DNA of 10,424 nt from DATDDB01 sp041490205 (GTDB lineage: Bacteria > Pseudomonadota > Gammaproteobacteria > Burkholderiales > Gallionellaceae): the NCBI GenBank assembly GCA_041490205.1, contig JBGPSQ010000093.1, positions 1 to 10,424 on the forward strand. The letters are read 5' to 3'. Position 1 is the stretch's first letter; every line of letters begins with the position of its first letter. Positions 1 through 5,317 of the stretch are shown here, in pieces. The notes under the pieces are model-generated. The model saw nothing but the letters and a program-made list of their open reading frames with translations. It was not told the DNA's origin and did no database searches. The position numbers and the translations under genes were made by a program.

Positions 1-24
1 AGGGGAAATTCGGAAGGAATGAAT

Positions 25-51
25 CAGGGATGCTGGAACCCGGCATCCCTG
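25..51 (-). other. Hairpin downstream of rpmF
   Basis: A perfect 9-bp inverted repeat (CAGGGATGC at 25-33, GCATCCCTG at 43-51) with a 9-base spacer lies between the rpmF stop codon and the left window edge, where plsX is expected. On the rpmF transcript it would form a stable stem, but it is followed by ATTCATTCC rather than a run of U. It is therefore a weak candidate for an intrinsic terminator and could equally be an attenuating or mRNA-stabilising stem between rpmF and the next gene. The remaining bases of 1-72 show no start codon I would assign. Confidence 0.4.
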
Positions 52-72
52 AAATCAAGTTGCCTGAGGAGC

Positions 73-252
73 TTATTCGCTCTTGGCTTTGGTTACTTTT
101 TTGCCGCGATAGTAGCCGTTGGGGCTGACGTGGTGGCGCAGGTGCGCCTCGCCTGTGGAAGGCTCCACGGCCAGCGCCGGGGCGGTCAGGAAATCATGCG
201 CGCGATGCATCCCGCGCTTGGAAGGGGACTTTTTGTTCTGCTGAACGGCCAT
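73..252 (-). CDS. rpmF: 50S ribosomal protein L32
   Basis: This encodes a 59-residue basic protein beginning MAVQQNKKSPSKRGMHRAHD and ending GYYRGKKVTKAKSE. That is the complete L32p pattern: the N-terminal SKRGMHRAHD segment, a central HLRHHVSPNGYYRGKKV block and a lysine-rich tail. L32 is a small protein of the large ribosomal subunit, near the peptidyl-transferase side. There are no cysteines, so this is the zinc-independent form. The ATG at 250-252 is preceded by a good ribosome binding site (AAGGAG on the minus strand, plus-strand 261-266). It follows yceD by 21 bp on the same strand, the conserved yceD-rpmF arrangement, so the two are almost certainly co-transcribed. plsX is the expected next gene but lies outside the window. 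The assignment is very secure despite the short length. Confidence 0.97.
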   Translation of the reverse strand: MAVQQNKKSPSKRGMHRAHDFLTAPALAVEPSTGEAHLRHHVSPNGYYRGKKVTKAKSE

Positions 253-273
253 AATAACTACTCCTTAATAAAC

Positions 274-813
274 CTATTTATTTTTCAATCCGCGCAAAAC
301 CGCAAACGGACTCTGTTTTTGATCCTTAACCTTGGCGGAAACGCTCCCCGCCACGGCTTCGCAAACACCCAACTCATGCCTGGGCGACAACGGCAGCCCA
401 AGCAAAATCTCATCCTCGATCAGGCCCAGCACATCCAGGTGCGGATTGACCGGGATGCGATCTATCTCGTCCTCTTCCTCCAATTCGCCGCCTTCCATTG
501 ATAAGCCTTCCAGCTCATTCTCCGGCACCGGCATCAGGAGGGAAACCGTCTTGATGGCATAGGGCATGCCCTGCAAACAACGCTGGCAACGCAACTGGCA
601 ACTACCCTCCAGCGCAAGCTCCAGCAGGGGCTTGCCATCCTTGCCCGTCAGGCCGCGCAAAACATAGCTGACTTGCCCATCCGGCGCAGCCTGCCCGTCC
701 GGCACAGCCAGTAAATCCAGCAGCCTCGGCATCTCCGACACGGGCGCGTCGCCGCGCAATTCCTGGCTTTTAAGGGCAAAATCCAGGCTGTCTATGAAAT
801 GCCGTGCAAACAT
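274..813 (-). CDS. yceD: YceD/DUF177 family, 23S rRNA accumulation protein
   Basis: This encodes 179 residues of the DUF177 (YceD) family, linked in E. coli to accumulation of 23S rRNA and found next to rpmF in most bacteria. Visible family features are a cysteine cluster at residues 72, 76 and 79 (CQLRCQRC), an acidic stretch at about 107-118 (EGGELEEEDEID), the IEDEILLGLPLSPRH block at about 132-146 followed by C151, and the C-terminal SPFAVLRGLK motif. The length is close to E. coli YceD (about 173). The ATG at 811-813 gives an N-terminus (FIDSLDFA) that I recall as typical of betaproteobacterial homologues. No Shine-Dalgarno sequence precedes it. A near-consensus promoter at 823-851 would start transcription only about three bases upstream, so the message may be almost leaderless. 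It is first in the yceD-rpmF operon and divergent from yceF, as in E. coli. Confidence 0.93.
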   Translation of the reverse strand: MFARHFIDSLDFALKSQELRGDAPVSEMPRLLDLLAVPDGQAAPDGQVSYVLRGLTGKDGKPLLELALEGSCQLRCQRCLQGMPYAIKTVSLLMPVPENELEGLSMEGGELEEEDEIDRIPVNPHLDVLGLIEDEILLGLPLSPRHELGVCEAVAGSVSAKVKDQKQSPFAVLRGLKNK

Positions 814-822
814 AAGCCGCGC

Positions 823-851
823 ATGATATATATTTCAGACGCATCTGTCAA
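823..851 (-). promoter_or_regulatory. Predicted sigma70 promoter of yceD-rpmF
   Basis: On the minus strand, a perfect -35 box TTGACA (plus-strand 846-851) is separated by exactly 17 bases from TATCAT (plus-strand 823-828, five of six matches to TATAAT). A T-rich run lies just upstream of the -35. The predicted transcription start is near 816, leaving only about three bases before the yceD ATG at 813. The region also lies in the divergent leader of yceF. Confidence 0.65.
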
Positions 852-870
852 AAAAACAAAGGATTGCCCC

Positions 871-1473
871 TTGAGCCCCAAGTCGAATATTACAGCCCCG
901 CCCCTTATCCTTGCCTCCACCTCCGCTTACCGCAAGGCCCTGCTGGAACGCCTGGGACTGCCTTTCCGGACCGCCTCCCCCGGCGTGGACGAGACCCCGC
1001 TTCCGGGCGAAACGGCTCAACAGACCTCAAAACGCCTTTCCGTGGAAAAAGCCCGCGCCGTGGCCGCCAAACACCCCAATGCCCTGATCATCGGCTCAGA
1101 CCAGGTCGCCCTGCTCGGCGGCATGCAACTGGGCAAACCGCATACCCATGAAAACGCCGTGCGCCAACTACGCACTCTGAGCGGGCAATGCGCCATCTTC
1201 TATACCGCCCTGACGCTGCTGAACGCGCGCACCGGCAACGTACAAACCGCAATCGCGGAAAACCGCGTTTGTTTCCGCGAATACACCGATGAAGAAATCG
1301 AATCCTACCTGCGCCGCGAACAGCCCTACGACTGCGCAGGCAGCGCAAAATCCGAAGGACTCGGCATCATACTCATCAGCCGCATGGAAGGCGACGACCC
1401 CAACGCTTTGGTCGGCCTGCCACTGATCGAACTGGTGACCATGCTGAAGAATGAGGGCGTGAAGCTCGCCTGA
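871..1473 (+). CDS. yceF: Maf-like nucleotide pyrophosphatase (YceF, m7GTP-type)
   Basis: This encodes a Maf/HAM1-superfamily house-cleaning enzyme that hydrolyses non-canonical nucleoside triphosphates to monophosphates. The YceF subgroup prefers 7-methyl-GTP. Counting from the TTG start it has 200 residues (E. coli YceF 194). Family motifs are LASTSAYRKALLERL (14-28, substrate-binding Ser/Arg), VDETP (39-43), GSDQVA (75-80, catalytic Asp77), GKP (88-90), DCAGSAKSEGLGI (154-166) and DPNALVGLPL (176-185). Overall it resembles E. coli YceF more than YhdE. I chose TTG at 871 because AAAGGA sits 7 bases upstream and the homologous region starts close to LILAS. In-frame ATGs at 799 and 823 lack ribosome binding sites, and using 799 would overlap the divergent yceD gene. 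The arrangement yceF divergent from yceD-rpmF matches E. coli. Confidence 0.92.
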   Translation: MSPKSNITAPPLILASTSAYRKALLERLGLPFRTASPGVDETPLPGETAQQTSKRLSVEKARAVAAKHPNALIIGSDQVALLGGMQLGKPHTHENAVRQLRTLSGQCAIFYTALTLLNARTGNVQTAIAENRVCFREYTDEEIESYLRREQPYDCAGSAKSEGLGIILISRMEGDDPNALVGLPLIELVTMLKNEGVKLA

Positions 1474-1483
1474 ATCCGAAAAT

Positions 1484-1497
1484 CCCCGTTGACGGGG
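1484..1497 (-). terminator. Possible intrinsic terminator of the phosphoribosyltransferase gene
   Basis: A compact GC stem (CCCCG/CGGGG around TTGA) lies between the convergent yceF and phosphoribosyltransferase genes. Read on the minus strand the stem is followed by ATTTTC, a short U tract, so it best fits as a terminator for the minus-strand gene ending at 1555. Read on the plus strand it is followed only by TTGT, so it may act weakly for yceF as well. The stem is short, which limits confidence. Confidence 0.4.
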
Positions 1498-1527
1498 TTG
1501 TAGGTACGAATTCATTCGCACCTGCAA
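1498..1527. repeat. REP-like palindromic intergenic element
   Basis: This is a 30-base imperfect palindrome with arms TTGTAGGTACGAAT and ATTCGCACCTGCAA around a 2-base centre, and one mismatch plus one wobble in the stem. It is centred on the GAATTCATTC core. It is flanked by AAAAAC and lacks a proper T tract on either strand, so it is not a normal terminator. The pattern of TAGGTnCGAAT facing ATTCGnACCT resembles short dispersed palindromes (REP-type units) that occur in many proteobacterial intergenic regions. That resemblance is from memory, and only one copy is present here. Confidence 0.45.
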
Positions 1528-1554
1528 AAACAATGCCGCCCTGCAGGACGCTTC

Positions 1555-2178
1555 TTAGTCGTGCTGCAACAACTCCATCACCTGTTCATCGCTGACCTGC
1601 GGGAAATCCATATAGAACTGCCCCACCGCATAAAACATTTCCGGGGCGTGCAGGCACACGGTCTCGTCGGCCAGGGGCGCGACCTTTTCCAGCGTGTCGG
1701 GCGGAGCGACGGGCACGGCGCAGATCAGCTTTTGCGGCTTTTTGGCGCGGGTGGCGTGGAGGGCCGCGATCATGGTGGAGCCGGTCGCCAGTCCGTCATC
1801 CACCACGATGACGATGCGCCCGGCGGGGTCCAGCGGCGGGCGCACCGGCGTATATTGCGCGCGGCGCTTGCGCATCACCTCCATCTGGGTTTCCTTCTCG
1901 CGCTCGATATAATCATTCTGCGCGTACTGCAAAGCGTGTTCCGCGAGATAGGCCCAGCCGGTTTCATCTATCGAGCCGATGGCGAATTCCGGATTGCCCG
2001 GCGCCCGCAGCTTGCGCACCAGCACCACGTCCAACTCGCCCCCCAGTTGTGCGGCGATGACCTTGGCCATGGGCACCGCCCCGCGCGGGATGGCCAGCAC
2101 CAGCGGGTTCTGGCCGCGATAGATTCCCAGCTTTTCCGCCAGCCTGGCGGCGGCGTCGTTACGGTCGAGAAAACGCAT
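1555..2178 (-). CDS. Stand-alone phosphoribosyltransferase (COG1926-type)
   Basis: This encodes a 207-residue type I phosphoribosyltransferase-fold protein. The signature is the PRPP-binding loop IVIVVDDGLATGSTM at residues 122-136, with two adjacent aspartates and the GxATGST loop that holds the 5-phosphate and pyrophosphate. The N-terminal half carries LAIPRGAVPMA (28-38) and DVVLVRKLRAPGNPEFAIGSI (50-70), typical of the predicted phosphoribosyltransferase group often called COG1926. The natural base or acceptor is not known for most of this group. The protein is cytosolic, with no signal peptide or membrane segment. The ATG at 2176-2178 has a strong ribosome binding site (AGAAGGAGA on the minus strand) about 6 bases upstream. 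It is a single-gene unit, convergent with yceF and divergent from marR, with no purine or pyrimidine biosynthesis neighbours to suggest a substrate. Confidence 0.85.
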   Translation of the reverse strand: MRFLDRNDAAARLAEKLGIYRGQNPLVLAIPRGAVPMAKVIAAQLGGELDVVLVRKLRAPGNPEFAIGSIDETGWAYLAEHALQYAQNDYIEREKETQMEVMRKRRAQYTPVRPPLDPAGRIVIVVDDGLATGSTMIAALHATRAKKPQKLICAVPVAPPDTLEKVAPLADETVCLHAPEMFYAVGQFYMDFPQVSDEQVMELLQHD

Positions 2179-2226
2179 TTATTCGTCTCCTTCTGGGCCA
2201 TTTGTTTGCATGATAGCGCCTATCGC

Positions 2227-2255
2227 GGCAAATGGCATCTGTTGCTGCCTTTGCC
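2227..2255. other. Hairpin in the divergent phosphoribosyltransferase/marR region
   Basis: GGCAAA (2227-2232) and GGCA (2234-2237) pair with TGCC (2246-2249) and TTTGCC (2250-2255). The result is a 10-bp stem with one bulged base and an 8-base loop. It sits about 50 bases upstream of the phosphoribosyltransferase start and upstream of the marR promoter. It could be a 5' leader structure of the minus-strand gene or a binding site, but nothing decides between them. Confidence 0.3.
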
Positions 2256-2280
2256 AAGGATGCCGATCCGTCGAATAATA

Positions 2281-2310
2281 GTTAGCTTGCTAACTGTTAT
2301 CATGCTAACT
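2281..2310 (+). promoter_or_regulatory. Tandem MarR operator sites
   Basis: Two adjacent copies of a 15-base unit, GTTAGCTTGCTAACT (2281-2295) and GTTATCATGCTAACT (2296-2310), match at 13 of 15 positions. Each is itself a palindrome: the first is perfect (GTTAGC-TT-GCTAAC), the second has one mismatched pair. They cover the -35 box and the whole spacer of the marR promoter. The inference is that the downstream MarR protein binds here as two dimers and represses its own operon, as is usual in the family. Which regulator binds is not shown by sequence alone. Confidence 0.7.
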
Positions 2311-2316
2311 TATAAT
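2287..2316 (+). promoter_or_regulatory. Promoter of marR-emrA-emrB
   Basis: A perfect TATAAT at 2311-2316 is preceded, with an 18-base spacer, by TTGCTA (2287-2292, four of six matches to TTGACA). Transcription would start near 2323, about 30 bases before the marR start. Both operator palindromes overlap this promoter, so a bound repressor would occlude RNA polymerase. Confidence 0.65.
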
Positions 2317-2352
2317 CTTCGACCTGCCAGCTAGCCGAAGAGGCGTGTCATT

Positions 2353-2784
2353 TTGAAAGAACAGGACGAACAATTTGCCGAATCGCTGCACCTCGCGGCG
2401 CATAGCTGGCGCACTGCGCTGGATCGGCGCTTGCGTCCGCTGGGCTATTCGCGCTCGCGCTGGATGGTGCTGCTGCATATTTCTCTCAACGACGCCATCA
2501 CCCACCGCGATCTGGCCGAGCGCCTGGGCATAGAGGCGCCCACCCTGGTACGGCTGGTTGACCGCATGGAGAAGGACGGCCTGCTCAACCGCCGCGCCAG
2601 CGAAACCGACCGCCGCGTGAAGCATTTGCACCTTTCCCCGGAGGGGCGCAAGGAAGTCGAGCGCATCTGGGCCTGTGCCGCCGGTTTGCGCAAGGAAATC
2701 CTGTCCGGGCTGGACAAGGCCGAGATCAACACAACTTTGAACGTGCTACAGAAAATCCGCAGCAAGCTGGAAGGAATCGCATGA
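2353..2784 (+). CDS. MarR-family transcriptional repressor of an emrAB operon
   Basis: This encodes a 143-residue MarR-type winged helix-turn-helix regulator. The dimerisation helices lie at both ends. The DNA-binding region runs from HRDLAERLGI (51-60) through the recognition helix EAPTLVRLVDRMEKDGLL (61-78). The wing RASETDRRVKHLHLSPEG (81-98) carries the typical DRR signature. Such proteins dissociate from DNA on binding phenolic or other lipophilic ligands. I chose the TTG at 2353 because GAAGAGG lies about 9 bases upstream and no in-frame ATG or GTG precedes it in the leader. The gene overlaps emrA by 4 bp (ATGA), indicating translational coupling. Two palindromic sites in its promoter point to autoregulation and control of the efflux genes. 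It is analogous to E. coli EmrR (MprA) and could be given that name only by analogy. Confidence 0.92.
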   Translation: MKEQDEQFAESLHLAAHSWRTALDRRLRPLGYSRSRWMVLLHISLNDAITHRDLAERLGIEAPTLVRLVDRMEKDGLLNRRASETDRRVKHLHLSPEGRKEVERIWACAAGLRKEILSGLDKAEINTTLNVLQKIRSKLEGIA

Positions 2785-3767
2785 AACGCATCGCCGAAAA
2801 CAAGAAGCCCATCGCCATCGCCATCCTCGTCATCGGTGTGCTGGCTGGCATTGGCTACCAGCAATACAATGCGCGCTACCGCAGCACCGAAAACGCCTAT
2901 CTCAATGCCGACGTGCTCCCGGTCGCGGCGCAAGTAGCGGGACGGGTCACCAGTGTGTATGTCAAGGAAAACCAGCATGTCCGCAAGGGCGATGCATTGT
3001 TCGACATTGACCCGGAGCCTTTTCGTATCGCGCTGGCGCGCGCAGAAGCCAACCTCGCCCAAGCAATGCAAAACTCGAGACAGGATACCGCCGAAGTGGC
3101 GGCCATGCGCGCCCAGGTCGAGCAGACCACCATGGATATGAACAATGCGCGCGCGAGTTATGCACGCGCCAAGGAACTGGTCGCGCAGCACTTCCTGTCC
3201 CAGCAAGGGGCTGATGACGCCCTGACCCGTGTCGATACCTTGCAGGCCGCTCTGGAACAGGCGCGCGCCAAGCTTGCCAAGGCGCTTTCCGCGCCGGCCA
3301 AACCGCAGGAACGCGCGGATGTCTTGCGTGCGCAGGCCGAAATCGCCCAGGCAAAACTTGATCTCGAGCATGCCCATCTGACCGCCACGATGGACGGGCA
3401 AATCAGCAACCTGAGCCTTACGCCCGGTTCGATGGTGGGAATCGGCGCGCCGCTGTTCGCGTTGATTGCGGACAACAGCTTCCATATCGACGCCAATTTC
3501 AAGGAAACCGAATTGCCCGGCATCCTTACCGGACAGGAAGTGGACATTAAAATTGACATGTACCCCGGCCATTCCTTCAAGGGCACGGTGGAAAGCCTTT
3601 CCGGCGGAACCGGCACCGCATTTTCGCTGTTGCCGCCGCAGAATGCCACGGGCAACTGGGTGAAGATTGCCCAGCGCGTGCCGGTGCGCATCAAGCTCGA
3701 CCCGACCGATGCCGACCATCCGCTGCGCATCGGCGCGACGGCGACGGTCACCGTGCATCTCCGCTGA
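2781..3767 (+). CDS. emrA: EmrA-type membrane fusion protein of a multidrug efflux pump
   Basis: This encodes a 328-residue HlyD/EmrA-family periplasmic adaptor that links an inner-membrane MFS pump to an outer-membrane TolC-type channel. Residues 10-27 form an N-terminal membrane anchor. The first half of the biotinyl-lipoyl domain is at about 45-80 (AAQVAGRVTSVYVKENQHVRKG), an alpha-hairpin coiled coil spans roughly 82-200, and the second lipoyl half is at about 200-230 (ATMDGQISNL, PGSMVGIGAPLFAL). The beta-barrel segment contains DANFKETEL and the EmrA hallmark GTAFSLLPPQNATGNWVKIAQRVPVRI (278-304). The start overlaps the marR stop codon by 4 bp and has AAGGA 5 bases upstream. It is the second gene of marR-emrA-emrB. 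No outer-membrane channel gene is nearby, so a TolC homologue must be supplied from elsewhere. Confidence 0.94.
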   Translation: MKRIAENKKPIAIAILVIGVLAGIGYQQYNARYRSTENAYLNADVLPVAAQVAGRVTSVYVKENQHVRKGDALFDIDPEPFRIALARAEANLAQAMQNSRQDTAEVAAMRAQVEQTTMDMNNARASYARAKELVAQHFLSQQGADDALTRVDTLQAALEQARAKLAKALSAPAKPQERADVLRAQAEIAQAKLDLEHAHLTATMDGQISNLSLTPGSMVGIGAPLFALIADNSFHIDANFKETELPGILTGQEVDIKIDMYPGHSFKGTVESLSGGTGTAFSLLPPQNATGNWVKIAQRVPVRIKLDPTDADHPLRIGATATVTVHLR

Positions 3768-3787
3768 GGATAGTCAGGGTCTAAAAT

Positions 3788-5299
3788 ATGAGCGGCAATC
3801 GCATCCTCACCGCCGTCGCCGTGATGGCCGCCACCATCATGCAGGTGCTGGACACAACCATCACCAATGTCGCCCTGCCCAACATGGCGGGCGAACTCAA
3901 TGCCACGCCGGACAATATCAGCTGGGTGCTCACCTCCTACCTGATCGGTTCGGCCATCCTCATGCCGCTCACAGGCTACATTACCGACCGCGTGGGGCAG
4001 CGCCGTTTCCTGCTGGTGAGCATCGGCGGTTTTATCGTCACGTCCATGCTGTGCGGCATGGCCACCTCCCTGTTCCAGATCGTGCTGTTCCGCTTCTTGC
4101 AAGGATTATTCGGCGCCTCGCTGGTGCCGCTGTCGCAGTCCATCATGCTGCAGGTGTTCCCCGGCGAGCAGCGCGGCAAGGCCATGGCGATCTGGGCGAT
4201 GGGCGTGATGGTCGCGCCCGTGATGGGCCCAACGTTGGGCGGCTGGCTCACCGAAGATTTCAGCTGGCGCTGGACTTTCTACATCAACCTGCCGGTCGGC
4301 ATCCTTGCCTTCCTGCTGGCGGCGCGCCACGTGCACGATACCGACGTGAAAGACAGGCGCATGGATTGGTACGGCTTCGCCACGCTTGCGCTCGGCATCG
4401 GCGCATTGCAGCTGGTGCTCGACCGCGGCAACCAGGAAGACTGGTTCAGCTCGCAACTGCTGGTCGTGGCCGCGATCATCAGCGTGCTCTCATTGGCGTT
4501 TTTCATCGTCTATTCACTCACCGGCGAGCATCATCCCCTGTTCGATCTGCGCATCTTTAAAGATACAAACTTCCTCGTCGCCAGCCTGGTCATGACTGCC
4601 ACCAGCATCGGCTTCTTCGGCGGCATGGTGCTGCAATCGATATACATGCAGAATTTTCTCGGCTATCCGACCTTTGAGGCCGGACTATATATGGCGCCGC
4701 GTGGCCTCGCTTCATTTTTCGTCATGATGTTCGTGGGGAAATTTTCCGGCAAGATTCCGCCGCGCAACTTCATCCTCGTCGGTGCTCTGTGCAGCATCGC
4801 GGGAAACTTCCTGATGACGCGCTTCTCCGATGTCATCAGCCCGAGCAACCTGATCCTGCCGCTGGTGCTGCAAGGCATGGGCATGGGGCTCATATTCGTG
4901 CCCATCTCCACCCTCGCCTTCACCACCCTGCCCAAGACAGTCGCCGCAGAAGCGGCCGGCATCTACAGCCTGATCCGCGCCATCACCTCCGCGATCGGCA
5001 TCGCCGTCCTCGCCACCTATCTCTCGCGCAGCACCCAGCAGCAGTGGGGCGTTATGCGCGGCTACATCAATCCGTATAACGAAGCGTTGTCCGCCTACCT
5101 GCAGCCGCTGCACCTCGGCCTCGACGAAAGAGGCATCGCCGTTGCCGCGCGCGCCGTGTTCCACCAGGCGCAGAACGCCGCCTACGTCGACAGCTTCTGG
5201 TTCGCCACCCTCAACTTCGTGGTGATGTTGCCGCTGCTATTGCTGGTGCGCACGCCGAAGAATGGCGCTACACCGCCAGCACCGGTAGTTGCCGATTAA
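3788..5299 (+). CDS. emrB: EmrB/QacA-family drug:H+ antiporter (DHA2, 14 TMS)
   Basis: This encodes a 503-residue major facilitator superfamily exporter of the DHA2 branch, an inner-membrane proton-drug antiporter with about 14 hydrophobic segments. Visible motifs are D1 (LDTTITNVALPNM, 21-33), motif A (GYITDRVGQRRFL, 63-75), the arginine-containing helix 4 segment FRFLQGLFGASLVPL (101-115) and motif C (GVMVAPVMGPTLGGWL, 139-154). The length and motifs match EmrB. It begins 20 bp after emrA with a modest ribosome binding site (AGGG about 9 bases upstream), and forms a tripartite pump with EmrA. Likely substrates are lipophilic uncouplers, phenolics or antibiotics, but sequence does not fix them. 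It ends only 18 bp from the convergent dosC-like gene, and no clear terminator fits in that gap. Confidence 0.94.
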   Translation: MSGNRILTAVAVMAATIMQVLDTTITNVALPNMAGELNATPDNISWVLTSYLIGSAILMPLTGYITDRVGQRRFLLVSIGGFIVTSMLCGMATSLFQIVLFRFLQGLFGASLVPLSQSIMLQVFPGEQRGKAMAIWAMGVMVAPVMGPTLGGWLTEDFSWRWTFYINLPVGILAFLLAARHVHDTDVKDRRMDWYGFATLALGIGALQLVLDRGNQEDWFSSQLLVVAAIISVLSLAFFIVYSLTGEHHPLFDLRIFKDTNFLVASLVMTATSIGFFGGMVLQSIYMQNFLGYPTFEAGLYMAPRGLASFFVMMFVGKFSGKIPPRNFILVGALCSIAGNFLMTRFSDVISPSNLILPLVLQGMGMGLIFVPISTLAFTTLPKTVAAEAAGIYSLIRAITSAIGIAVLATYLSRSTQQQWGVMRGYINPYNEALSAYLQPLHLGLDERGIAVAARAVFHQAQNAAYVDSFWFATLNFVVMLPLLLLVRTPKNGATPPAPVVAD

Positions 5300-5317
5300 A
5301 AAGCGCCAAGGGGTGTA

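Noticed and set aside
799..870. N-terminal extension of yceF from the ATG at 799
   Set aside because: It would overlap the divergent yceD start, has no ribosome binding site and adds residues without family similarity. The TTG at 871 with AAAGGA upstream is better.
1498..1527. Palindrome as a rho-independent terminator for yceF
   Set aside because: The stem is followed by an A run, not a T run, on the plus strand, and by no T run on the minus strand.
2445..3758. Long 437-codon open frame on the minus strand opposite marR and emrA
   Set aside because: It lies antisense to two genes with strong family motifs. Its translation is rich in Arg, His and Gly with no recognisable domain. It is a GC-driven shadow frame.
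3158..4102. 314-codon minus-strand frame spanning the emrA/emrB junction
   Set aside because: It covers parts of two well-supported genes in antisense and shows no motif; shadow frame.
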